From NCBI GenBank assembly GCA_937928085.1, contig CALFVU010000008.1:186001-250000 (forward strand): 64,000 nucleotides of DNA, written 5' to 3'. Under the pieces are notes generated by a model, which had not been told where the DNA came from, made no database searches, and saw only the letters and a program-made list of their open reading frames with translations. Origin of the DNA: an uncultured bacterium. Lineage in GTDB: Bacteria > Spirochaetota > Leptospiria > Leptospirales > Leptonemataceae. The translations under genes and the position numbers were made by a program. Positions within the stretch are counted from its first letter, which is position 1; each line of letters opens with the position of its first letter. Positions 38,350 to 47,622 of the stretch are shown here, piece by piece.

Positions 38350-39300
38350 TTAAGATTTCTTTTGCATTCGATTTGCTGCTACATAAACTCCCATAGCATT
38401 TAATTCTGCATCTAATTCTAACATTTCTTTTCTTTGTTGTGTAAATTCTAACCCTAGGTATTTCATTTTTTGTTGATAATAGTCCATAAGAGAATTTTTT
38501 ATATATTGAATTTTTTCTTGTTGATCAGAAGAAGAATGTAAGCTCCATTCTAAAAGTTTTTCAGAAACCTCTAACCCTTCGTAAAGTTGCATTTTCGCAT
38601 TTTTTAGATCTGTAATCATTCCATAGTGAGTTAGGAAAACTTTGTCACAATTGGTATTTAGTATTTTTTCTATAGAAATTCTAGCTTCTTCGGCATTAAA
38701 ATCTGTTGGAGTTGTTGTTGGAAAAATAAAAAGACCTTTTTCTTGCAAAATAGGATATGCGATTCCAAAAGAATCCCCTGAAAATACACTGTTTGTTTTC
38801 GAATCATAAATCACAAAGTGATGATTTGCATGCCCTTTAGTGTAGATAAATTTTAGTTTTCTACTGCCAAAGTTTAGCTCTTCTTGATCTTCTACAATTT
38901 TTACTTTTTCTTCTGGTATAGGGATGATATCTCCATATAGCTTTTTAAAATTTTCTTCTCCATATACTTGAATGGAACTAGATACAAGACGACTTGGATT
39001 GATCATATGTTTCGCAGCATTGGGATGTGCAATTAGTTTAGCATTAGGACAGTGTTGGATTAAAAGGCCTGCTCCACCAGCGTGATCTAAATGAACATGA
39101 GTAATTATAATCCACTCAATATCAGTTAGCTTTAAATTTTGTTTATTAATTTCTTCTAAAATTTTTGGAACAGCAAAATTTGTATTGGTTTCTATAATTA
39201 TGCCTTTTTCACCTTCTTTCATTAAATAAACACAAGCCAGTCCTTCTTTATAGTAATGTGTATCGATGATAGATATGTCATTGATATGAATTGTATCCAT
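38350..39300 (-). CDS. Metallo-beta-lactamase-fold hydrolase
   Basis: The 316-residue protein contains the binuclear metal motif IIITHVHLDHAGGAG (HxHxDH), then a metal-site His/Asp pair in KGHANHHF and SVFSGDSFGIAYP, and the last His in KVFLTHYGMI. The pattern is the Lactamase_B superfamily; the closest functional types would be glyoxalase-II-like or lactonase-like hydrolases. About 80 extra C-terminal residues form a helical, Lys/Gln-rich tail. An in-frame TTG exists 21 nt upstream; I prefer ATG 39300, though neither has a clear ribosome site. The spacing to the protease gene is 82 bp. Confidence 0.85.
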   Translation of the reverse strand: MDTIHINDISIIDTHYYKEGLACVYLMKEGEKGIIIETNTNFAVPKILEEINKQNLKLTDIEWIIITHVHLDHAGGAGLLIQHCPNAKLIAHPNAAKHMINPSRLVSSSIQVYGEENFKKLYGDIIPIPEEKVKIVEDQEELNFGSRKLKFIYTKGHANHHFVIYDSKTNSVFSGDSFGIAYPILQEKGLFIFPTTTPTDFNAEEARISIEKILNTNCDKVFLTHYGMITDLKNAKMQLYEGLEVSEKLLEWSLHSSSDQQEKIQYIKNSLMDYYQQKMKYLGLEFTQQRKEMLELDAELNAMGVYVAANRMQKKS

Positions 39301-39376
39301 AATTATATTTTTTTTACTCAAAGTATAAAATCAAATAAAAATTGATCTAACAATTGTTATTAGATTTTTTAATTCT

Positions 39377-40714
39377 ATGAAATATTATTTTGATTTAGAA
39401 AAAAAAATAGGAAAAAATGCTTATCAAAAAATTTTACAAGTTGCTGAAAGATTTAGAAAAGAAAATTATGAATGTTATTTTGTTGGTGGTTGGATTCGGG
39501 ATATTTTATTAGATAATATACAAAAGTTTAATGACATTGATATTGCTACAAATGCTACACCAGAAAAAGTAATGGATTTATTTCCGAAAGTGATACCAAC
39601 AGGAATTAAACATGGCACTGTTACGGTCTTATTTAAAGATTTAAAAATTGAGTGTACTACATACAGAAAAGAATCTAAGTATTCAAATCACAGACATCCG
39701 GATCAAATAACCTATGCAAATTCTATTTATGAAGATCTTTCCAGAAGAGATTTTACAATTAACGCTTTTGCTTATGATCCTTTTCATCAAATCTTGATTG
39801 ATGAATTTAATGGTTTAAAAGATTTAAAAGAAAAAAAAATTCGTTGTATAGGAAATCCAAAAGATAGATTTTTAGAGGATGGTTTAAGACCTATTCGGGC
39901 TTGTAGATTTCTTTCTACATTGGGTTTCGAAATCGAAGAAGAAACAAAAAAAGCTATTCAAGATTTAAATGTTAAGAAAGCAATCCAAAATATATCCATA
40001 GAAAGAGTTACAGAAGAGTTGAAAAAAGGATTTAAAGCTAAAAAAACTTCTTTGATGTTAAAAAGTCTTTATGAGTTAGAAATTTTAGAAATTTTTTTAG
40101 GTAGTAATTTAAAAAAATTAAGTGATCTTTTTTATCAATATTTAGATTGTTTTTCTCATTTAGAGTTCAAAATGGCTTTATGGTTTTGGTATTCTGATTT
40201 TAATGTGGAGTCTATATGTCGAAGACTTAAATTTTCGAATCAAATGTATAATACGATAAACTTTCTTGTACAATTTATCAGATTTTTTTTGTTAAAACAC
40301 CCTTTACTTTCGCATAATGAATACGAACATATTACTAATTTTAATCAATGTAAAGGATTTAAAGAATATAGAAAAATTTTGGGAGATTTAAAAAAAAAGT
40401 TTTCAGAACCAATGCAAATTTTGTATTTTCTGGAAGAGTTTGTAATTCATAAAGAATTCGATTTAAAAAATAATCTAATATATACGGATGCTCAATTAAA
40501 ATTATTTTTCGAATTATTAGTTAATTCTTTACAAAATGATCCTTTACTACCTAAGGATTTGTCGTTAAAGGGGGAAGATTTTTTAGATTTAGGATTTCGA
40601 GGAAGAGAAATAGGAAATTTACAAAATTCGCTTTTAGAATTTGTTTGGGAGTATCCCCACCTTAATAAAAAAGAAATATTATTAGAAAAAATAAGAAAAG
40701 ATCTTTCTAGTTAA
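39377..40714 (+). CDS. pcnB: tRNA CCA-adding enzyme / poly(A) polymerase family protein
   Basis: The 445-residue class II nucleotidyltransferase has YFVGGWIRDILL (GGxxRD, 37-42), FNDIDIATNATPEKVMDLF with the two metal-binding Asp (53, 55), SRRDFTINAFAYDP, and EDGLRPIRACRFLSTLGF (neck domain). The C-terminal region is helical. Whether it adds CCA to tRNA or poly(A) to RNA 3' ends cannot be decided from motifs alone; the family contains both, so the symbol is provisional. It converges on trpB2 with 29 bp between the stops, which holds a bidirectional terminator. Confidence 0.85.
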   Translation: MKYYFDLEKKIGKNAYQKILQVAERFRKENYECYFVGGWIRDILLDNIQKFNDIDIATNATPEKVMDLFPKVIPTGIKHGTVTVLFKDLKIECTTYRKESKYSNHRHPDQITYANSIYEDLSRRDFTINAFAYDPFHQILIDEFNGLKDLKEKKIRCIGNPKDRFLEDGLRPIRACRFLSTLGFEIEEETKKAIQDLNVKKAIQNISIERVTEELKKGFKAKKTSLMLKSLYELEILEIFLGSNLKKLSDLFYQYLDCFSHLEFKMALWFWYSDFNVESICRRLKFSNQMYNTINFLVQFIRFFLLKHPLLSHNEYEHITNFNQCKGFKEYRKILGDLKKKFSEPMQILYFLEEFVIHKEFDLKNNLIYTDAQLKLFFELLVNSLQNDPLLPKDLSLKGEDFLDLGFRGREIGNLQNSLLEFVWEYPHLNKKEILLEKIRKDLSS

Positions 40715-40730
40715 GAAAGATCTCTTTTGT
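40699..40730. terminator. Bidirectional terminator between pcnB and trpB2
   Basis: Perfect 10-bp stem AGATCTTTCT (40699-40708) and AGAAAGATCT (40714-40723), with an AGTTA loop that carries part of the pcnB stop codon. CTTTTGTATT follows on the plus strand. On the minus strand TTTTCTTATTTTTTC follows, so it can serve both converging genes. Confidence 0.8.
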
Positions 40731-40743
40731 ATTATTCAGATCG

Positions 40744-42120
40744 TTAAAATCTGATTGAAGCTAAATTTTTTTGTATTTCTTCATCATAAAGTTCGTAATC
40801 TTCCAATTTTCCTTCTAAATAAGATTCATAAGCAGAAAGATCTAAATGTCCATGTCCGGAAAGATTAAACGCTATAATTTTTTCTTGGTTTTTTTCTCTA
40901 CATTGAATTGCTTCCTGAATAGCACAATGAACAGCATGAGATGATTCCGGTGCAGGTATAATACCTTGAGTTTTAGCAAATTTAATTGCGGATTCAAAAC
41001 ATTCTTTTTGATGATATGCTCTGGGTTCAATATATTGATCTAAAACTAACTGACTAACTAATGGAGCAGCTCCATGATATCGTAATCCTCCAGCGTGAAT
41101 TGGAGATGGAATAAAATTATGACCAAGAGTATACATTGGTAATAAAGGAGTCATTCCAATCGTATCACCGAAATCATAAGTAAATTTACCACGAGTTAAC
41201 GTAGGGCAAGCTGCTGGCTCAACTGCAATTACTTTAAGATCTCGATGATTTGTAAGTTTTTTTTCTAAAAACGGAAAAGTAAAACCAGCAAAATTGGAAC
41301 CACCACCTACTGAACCAATTAAAATATCGGGTTGGATCCCTAATTTTTCAAATTGTATTTTAGCTTCCAGTCCTATGATAGTTTGATGTAATAAAACAAA
41401 ATTTAAAACAGATCCAAGAGAATATTTAGTTTTTTCATCTTTTAAAGCTACTTCTATCGCTTCTGAAATAGCAATTCCTAGAGAACCGGGAGAATCAGGA
41501 TTTTCAAATAAAACTTTTCTTCCTGCTTCTGTTAGATGAGAAGGAGAGGGAATCACTTTTGCCCCGAACATTTGCATCATTGTTTTTCGATAGGGTTTTT
41601 GATGATAGGAAACCTTAACCATATAAATTTCACATTCAATATCGAATAAGGAGCAAGCAAAAGCTAAAGAAGATCCCCACTGTCCTGCACCGGTTTCTGT
41701 TGTAATTTTTCTAATACCTTCTTTTTTATTATAAAAAGCTTGTGCAATAGCGGAATTCGGTTTATGAGAACCAGTAGGAGATACTCCTTCGTATTTATAA
41801 AAAATTTTAGCAGGAGTTTGAAGATATTGTTCTAATCGTTTTGCTCGAATTAAGGGGGTGGGTCTCCATAATCGATATATATCGATAATCTCCGATGGAA
41901 TAGAAATCCATTTTTCTTTTGAGGTCTCTTGTTCTATTAAACCTAAAGGAAAAAGAGGTAGCATATCTTCTAAACTTATAGGTTGTTTGGTTGCAGGATG
42001 TAAAGGAGGTTTTAGTGAATTTTTTAAATCTGCTTGGATGTTATACCAAACATCGGGCATTTCTTTTTGATCTAAAAAAAATATATTAGTTTTTTCTTCT
42101 ATAAGATTTTTGATTTTCAT
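40744..42120 (-). CDS. trpB: Tryptophan synthase beta-like protein, TrpB2 type
   Basis: This 458-residue fold type II PLP enzyme joins indole with serine to make tryptophan. It has the TrpB2-type [19 protein letters not shown] with the Schiff-base Lys120, [17 protein letters not shown] with the catalytic Glu, [23 protein letters not shown] and the C-terminal [14 protein letters not shown]. Length (about 455, not 400) and the SHKPNSA form mark the TrpB2 branch, which generally lacks tight contact with TrpA and can act alone. It has no trp neighbours; its 187-bp upstream region carries the terminator of the gene before it, and an AAGGAC site precedes the start. Confidence 0.92.
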   Translation of the reverse strand: MKIKNLIEEKTNIFFLDQKEMPDVWYNIQADLKNSLKPPLHPATKQPISLEDMLPLFPLGLIEQETSKEKWISIPSEIIDIYRLWRPTPLIRAKRLEQYLQTPAKIFYKYEGVSPTGSHKPNSAIAQAFYNKKEGIRKITTETGAGQWGSSLAFACSLFDIECEIYMVKVSYHQKPYRKTMMQMFGAKVIPSPSHLTEAGRKVLFENPDSPGSLGIAISEAIEVALKDEKTKYSLGSVLNFVLLHQTIIGLEAKIQFEKLGIQPDILIGSVGGGSNFAGFTFPFLEKKLTNHRDLKVIAVEPAACPTLTRGKFTYDFGDTIGMTPLLPMYTLGHNFIPSPIHAGGLRYHGAAPLVSQLVLDQYIEPRAYHQKECFESAIKFAKTQGIIPAPESSHAVHCAIQEAIQCREKNQEKIIAFNLSGHGHLDLSAYESYLEGKLEDYELYDEEIQKNLASIRF

Positions 42121-42281
42121 AATTTTGTCCTTGTATAGATTGATGTAATTTTTTTAAATTCCTAAAAGTAAATCATTTTTTTCATAATTAAAAAATATTA
42201 AATAAATTTTGTAATTTTTTTTAGATGATCTAAAGATTTTATCTTGTGTGAATAAAAAAATATTATCATTAGTTTAGTCGT

Positions 42282-42305
42282 AAAAAAATTCAACACAATT
42301 TGAAT
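42282..42305 (-). terminator. Rho-independent terminator of the sigma/anti-sigma unit
   Basis: The plus strand reads ATTCAA (42288-42293), a CACAAT loop and TTGAAT (42300-42305). On the minus strand the hairpin is followed by seven T (42288-42282). It lies 3 nt after the stop of the membrane partner gene. Confidence 0.75.
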
Positions 42306-42307
42306 AC

Positions 42308-42853
42308 TTACTCTAAATTCTCATATATTTCTTGTAATTTGTCTATTTGATTTGTATTTTTATAAAATTCTAGCAATTCTTGAATAAGTTTTTGTTTTTT
42401 TTCGGGATCTTCTTCTTTATAAATTTTTTCTAACATTTGATTTTCTATTTCTTCTAAGTTATTTTTATGAGAATTCATATTTTTTTCTTGTTCGAGTTTT
42501 GGCAATGAGCTACCAAAAGGAATTTTCTCTTCTTTTGTTCCGAAATGGCTTTCTTTTTTGACAAAGAGAAGATAGCTAAAAGAAAACATAAAAAAAAATA
42601 ACATGAAAGCAAAAATAAAATTTAGTTTGCTATAAATTAGTTGTTCCCAAAATGAAGAAAGAGGTTTTGTATACTTTTTTAGTTTCCAATTCCATAGCAA
42701 AGTAGCAGGGGTATTTTTCTCTTTCTGAATTTTATCACTAAGTTCAGAAAAAAAAGCTTGTTTATCAGGTATGGATTGCAGTAAATATTGATTGTATGTT
42801 TGGGCGAGAAAATTAAGCTCTTTTTCAATTTTGTCTTGAATTTTTTGCTCCAT
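42308..42853 (-). CDS. Membrane protein next to the ECF sigma factor, putative anti-sigma factor
   Basis: The 181-residue protein has a cytoplasmic-looking helical N-terminal part (residues 1-70), one strong membrane helix (about 77-98) and a Glu/Lys-rich C-terminal domain with a coiled-coil/TPR-like end (LEEIENQMLEKIYKEEDPEK). The position 9 nt after the ECF sigma gene and the topology are those of a membrane-bound anti-sigma factor. I see no zinc-binding HxxxCxxC (ZAS) motif, so the assignment rests on context. It is terminated by a clear hairpin. Confidence 0.6.
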   Translation of the reverse strand: MEQKIQDKIEKELNFLAQTYNQYLLQSIPDKQAFFSELSDKIQKEKNTPATLLWNWKLKKYTKPLSSFWEQLIYSKLNFIFAFMLFFFMFSFSYLLFVKKESHFGTKEEKIPFGSSLPKLEQEKNMNSHKNNLEEIENQMLEKIYKEEDPEKKQKLIQELLEFYKNTNQIDKLQEIYENLE

Positions 42854-42862
42854 ATTGCTAAA

Positions 42863-43432
42863 TTAGCTGAAAATATTTATAAAATCTTTTATTGATTTTT
42901 CGTTCTGTAGTAGGGATACAATTTTTTCTTTCGCTTTGGATAATCGACTTTTTACAGTTCCTATCTTGATGTTTTTAATTTCTGCTATTTCTTCATAAGT
43001 TAAACCGTCAAAATATTTCATAATAATCAATTCTTTATATTTATCTTCTAATTTTTCTATGATAATTATTAGACTTTTTTGAATTTGATTTTGTTCTATA
43101 TTTTTTTCAAAACTCTCTATAAACAAAGAGGTTGAATTTTCTGAATATGGATGCTGTAATCTTTGTAAAAACATATCTTCTTTTTTTGACTTTCTTAAAA
43201 AATCAATACACTTATTTACAAGAATTCTATAAAGCCAGGTGTATAAATTTGATTTTCCTTTAAACTTTGAAAAAGCTTTGTAAGCTGAAAGCAAAGTTTC
43301 TTGTACAATGTCTTTCGCATCTTCTTTATTTTTGATCAAGCTATATGCTTTTAGAAATAATCTTTCGTAGTAAGGGTATACTGATTGAAAAAATAGTTCT
43401 TCTAACTCTTTATTTTCTGCTTTCTCTGTCAT
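42863..43432 (-). CDS. ECF-type RNA polymerase sigma factor
   Basis: The 189-residue protein has sigma region 2 (LIKNKEDAKDIVQETLLSAY, KFKGKSNLYTWLYRILVNKC and IDFLRKSKK). Region 4 reads LIIMKYFDGLTYEEIAEIKN then IKIGTVKSRLSKAKEKI, with a long linker between. It lacks regions 1 and 3, hence ECF (group 4). Its regulon is unknown. Its own membrane partner follows by 9 nt, and a small cysteine-rich secreted protein gene lies 76 bp upstream on the same strand, which may belong to its regulon. Confidence 0.9.
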   Translation of the reverse strand: MTEKAENKELEELFFQSVYPYYERLFLKAYSLIKNKEDAKDIVQETLLSAYKAFSKFKGKSNLYTWLYRILVNKCIDFLRKSKKEDMFLQRLQHPYSENSTSLFIESFEKNIEQNQIQKSLIIIIEKLEDKYKELIIMKYFDGLTYEEIAEIKNIKIGTVKSRLSKAKEKIVSLLQNEKSIKDFINIFS

Positions 43433-43508
43433 AAAATGATAACGGAAGTAAAGATATTGATTCTATTAAAACAATCAAGTTTTATATAAAAAAATTTAAT
43501 TTATGGAA

Positions 43509-43793
43509 TTATTTTTCTATACAATCACTGTAATGTTTTTCGCAAGAATTGATACAGTTTTCATCAAAATAATTACACAATTCAATACATTGATGATATT
43601 TCTTATCACAAAGATTGTTTTCTTCGTCATTGTAATTGTAAAAACAATCCGCATCTTCCTGCGGATTACATTCTTCTTGTTCTTGAGTAGGGTGATTATA
43701 TAAAACTCGTGTGCCTCGTTGTTTGAAATTAAAAAGAAATAGAGCTAAAAAAAAAGGAAGAAAAAAAATTATAAGTTTTCTTTTATGACTCAT
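43509..43793 (-). CDS. Small exported cysteine-repeat protein
   Basis: The 94-residue protein has a basic start and one hydrophobic segment (residues 7-23), so it is exported or membrane-anchored. The remainder is acidic with eight cysteines at 42, 50, 62, 69, 73, 80, 84 and 91. Residues 61-93 are three consecutive 11-residue repeats: LCDKKYHQCIE, LCNYFDENCIN and SCEKHYSDCIE. This gives Cys-x6-Cys-x3 spacing, which would put all six Cys on one face of an 11-residue helical repeat. I do not recognise the family. It lies 17 nt after pgk and 76 nt before the ECF sigma gene. Disulfide or metal binding is a guess. Confidence 0.75.
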   Translation of the reverse strand: MSHKRKLIIFFLPFFLALFLFNFKQRGTRVLYNHPTQEQEECNPQEDADCFYNYNDEENNLCDKKYHQCIELCNYFDENCINSCEKHYSDCIEK

Positions 43794-43810
43794 AAATAAA
43801 GCTTATAAGA

Positions 43811-45022
43811 TTATTTTTTATCTAAAATAGAAATACCGGGTAAAATTTTTCCCTCCAAAAATTCTAAAGAAGCACCACCTCCCGTAGAAACATGAGAAAT
43901 TTCTTTTTGTAAATTCGCTCCTTCAATGGCAGAGGCAGAATCTCCACCGCCCACTATAGTAGTTGCTCCCTTTTTAGTAATTTTTGCTAATTGCTTTGCG
44001 ATTTCCAGAGTACCTTTTGCTGTATCTTGAATTTCAAAAACGCCCATAGGACCATTCCAGACTACTGTTTTTGCATTTTCTAATTCTTTTGAGTATAATT
44101 CAAGAGTTTTTGGACCAATATCTAAGCCAATGCCATTTTCTGGTATGTTGTGAATCTCTACAACTTGTAAACTTCCCACTTTTAAATTTTTAAAATCAAA
44201 AGTATCGGAGACTACACAATCTACAGGAAGAAGAATTTTTTCTTTTGCTTGATCAAGTAAAGACTTCGCTAATTCAATTTTGTCCTCTTCTATAAGAGAT
44301 TTACCCACATTGATCCCCTGGGCTTTGTAAAATGTAAACATCATAGCACCGCCAATAAGAAGTTTATCCACTTTCGAAAGAAGATTTTGTATTACATCTA
44401 TTTTACCAGAAATTTTTGTACCCCCAATGATAGCTATGTAAGGATGTTCAGGATTAGAAATGGCTTTGGATAAGTACTCAATTTCTTTTTTTAATAGATA
44501 ACCAGCAACCGCTGGTTTCAGGTAGTTTGCAATCCCTTCTGTAGAAGAATGGGCTCTATGAGCAGAACCAAATGCATCATTTACATAAATATCACCACAT
44601 TCAGCTAATTTTTTAGATAGTTCAGGATCATTTTTTTCTTCTCCTTCGTAGAAACGTATATTTTCTAGCAGAATAATTTCTTTGGGATTAATCTGATAGC
44701 TCTTTTCTTTTAGTTCTTCGATGGTTTCTACGAAATGAATGGTAACATTTGGTAGAAGTTTTTTTAAAGAATCTAGCACTGGTTTTAAGCTATACTCAGG
44801 TGAACGTTTTCCTTTTGGTCTTCCTAAGTGAGAAATTAAAATTACTTTAGAATTCATTTCCAGTAATCGATTTATGGTGGGTAAAGATTCTCTAATTCGT
44901 AAATCATTGGTAACAACACCGTTATGAATTGGAACGTTAAAATCTACCCTTACGATAACTCTTTTTTGATTCAATGTGTCATTTGGTAAATCATCTAAAC
45001 TTTTTACATTAAACGAACTCAT
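43811..45022 (-). CDS. pgk: Phosphoglycerate kinase
   Basis: Pgk moves phosphate from 1,3-bisphosphoglycerate to ADP in glycolysis, and runs in reverse in gluconeogenesis. The 403-residue protein has RVIVRVDFNVPIHNG (substrate loop), ISHLGRPKGKRSPEYSLKPV, DAFGSAHRAHSSTEGIA, KVDKLLIGGAMMFTFYKAQG (hinge), and VWNGPMGVFEIQDTAKGT with GGGDSASAIEGA for nucleotide binding. It lies 10 nt after gap, so gap-pgk form one operon. An internal hairpin between them is not seen. Confidence 0.98.
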   Translation of the reverse strand: MSSFNVKSLDDLPNDTLNQKRVIVRVDFNVPIHNGVVTNDLRIRESLPTINRLLEMNSKVILISHLGRPKGKRSPEYSLKPVLDSLKKLLPNVTIHFVETIEELKEKSYQINPKEIILLENIRFYEGEEKNDPELSKKLAECGDIYVNDAFGSAHRAHSSTEGIANYLKPAVAGYLLKKEIEYLSKAISNPEHPYIAIIGGTKISGKIDVIQNLLSKVDKLLIGGAMMFTFYKAQGINVGKSLIEEDKIELAKSLLDQAKEKILLPVDCVVSDTFDFKNLKVGSLQVVEIHNIPENGIGLDIGPKTLELYSKELENAKTVVWNGPMGVFEIQDTAKGTLEIAKQLAKITKKGATTIVGGGDSASAIEGANLQKEISHVSTGGGASLEFLEGKILPGISILDKK

Positions 45023-45032
45023 AGTTTTAACC

Positions 45033-46513
<1,481 letters not shown>

Positions 46514-46525
46514 TGACTACACTTT

Positions 46526-47461
46526 TCAACTTATTAACTTATTTTGTAAAGTATTATTTAGGAAAATCAATTGATTTTTAAAATCTGTTAATAGAAAAAA
46601 AAAGTCTCTAAGAGAATATTCTTTAATTTCTAAAGATTCATTGATAAATTGATCCCATAAAGTTTCTTGTGCATCTTCAGAAATCACTACAAAGTTGTTA
46701 AATGAATTTAATATTTTCCATACATTTTCCTTAACATCTAAAATAAGATATTTAACAGAAACAATTTGATTTGCTTTAAGATATTCTAAAAGAAGATTTC
46801 CATCAATTTCTTCTTCGTAATAAAAATCAAAAAGAATTCCAAATTCATTCACTCGAATAAAATTAATCGTACTTAGAAACTGATCTTTTCTTTCAACAAT
46901 ATAAGTATTTGTAAATTCAAGCAGTCGTATATATTTATAAAAATCAAACATTGGTTCTTGATAATTTAATATAAATTTAAACAATTTTTCTTTTTCGTAC
47001 TCAGAATTTGCCAATTTTCTTATGTATTTTTTATTTCTTTTAAAGTAAATATAATTAGATGAAATTACAATAAACGTGAATAACAAATAAAATAGCATTA
47101 GCAAAAATATGTTGATTAAAAGAAATTCATTTTTATATTCCTTAAATAATATAAGCAGATTTTCTTGCGATATAAAAAAGTATGTAGAAAGGAAAAGAAA
47201 AACAAATAACATTAAACTAAAAAAAAAGTTAAGAATCAAGCCCCTTATATTGATTTTATTTGCTAACTTATCTATAAAAAAATAGTAGAATATACTAAAA
47301 ATTAACGTAGTTTTTAATAACAAAACCGCAATCAATTCAGTAGTAAATTCTTCTATAAAAAAGTATTCTTTAAAAAAGTTTGTATCTTTATAAAAGAAAA
47401 AAGGGAGTAGAATTATCAAAAAATAAACACTATTAACAACTAAGTAAAATAACAACACCAA
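46526..47461 (-). CDS. Unknown membrane protein with C-terminal soluble domain
   Basis: About 311 residues. The first 135 form four membrane helices (roughly 4-23, 40-62, 73-97, 108-134). A soluble alpha/beta domain of about 175 residues follows, rich in Phe, Glu, Lys and Asn (YLKANQIVSVKYLILDVKEN is one stretch). I recognise no family. The start is uncertain: the frame opens with TTG at 47461, no ATG occurs until residue 83, and GTG or TTG in the next codons could serve. A promoter-like TTGACC-18-TACTGT lies just upstream, so the message may have almost no leader. uspA follows by 12 nt. Confidence 0.55.
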   Translation of the reverse strand: MVLLFYLVVNSVYFLIILLPFFFYKDTNFFKEYFFIEEFTTELIAVLLLKTTLIFSIFYYFFIDKLANKINIRGLILNFFFSLMLFVFLFLSTYFFISQENLLILFKEYKNEFLLINIFLLMLFYLLFTFIVISSNYIYFKRNKKYIRKLANSEYEKEKLFKFILNYQEPMFDFYKYIRLLEFTNTYIVERKDQFLSTINFIRVNEFGILFDFYYEEEIDGNLLLEYLKANQIVSVKYLILDVKENVWKILNSFNNFVVISEDAQETLWDQFINESLEIKEYSLRDFFFLLTDFKNQLIFLNNTLQNKLIS

Positions 47462-47464
47462 AGA

Positions 47465-47494
47465 ACAGTATTACTTTAAAAAAAATTGGGTCAA
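47465..47494 (-). promoter_or_regulatory. Possible promoter of the unknown membrane gene
   Basis: Minus strand TTGACC (47494-47489), an 18-nt spacer and TACTGT (47470-47465). Predicted transcription begins within a few bases of the gene start. The -10 match is partial. Confidence 0.35.
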
Positions 47495-47580
47495 GGTTTA
47501 TTTTAATAAAAACTAATTTTTTTTAGTATGATACAAAACGATGTTTTAAATTTTACGATTATTCATATCAGGTTTTATAG

Positions 47581-47609
47581 TTGACAGGATTGTCAGTTTT
47601 TTTTATTTT
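47581..47609 (+). promoter_or_regulatory. Promoter of the FAD/ThDP enzyme operon
   Basis: A perfect -35 box TTGACA (47581-47586), a 17-nt spacer and TATTTT (47604-47609) precede the ATG at 47623. The start site would leave a leader of only about 7 nt. The promoter overlaps the longer TTG-initiated reading frame, which argues against that start. Confidence 0.5.
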
Positions 47610-47622
47610 TTGGGCATTGCTT

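Noticed and set aside
43503-43703. Plus-strand open frame opposite the cysteine-repeat gene
   Set aside because: It is antisense to a gene with export signal and regular repeats; it encodes only hydrophobic low-complexity residues and has no ribosome site.
47581-47622. TTG start 14 codons before the FAD enzyme ATG
   Set aside because: It would add a hydrophobic N-terminus not seen in FAD motif proteins, and it overlaps a good -35/-10 promoter.
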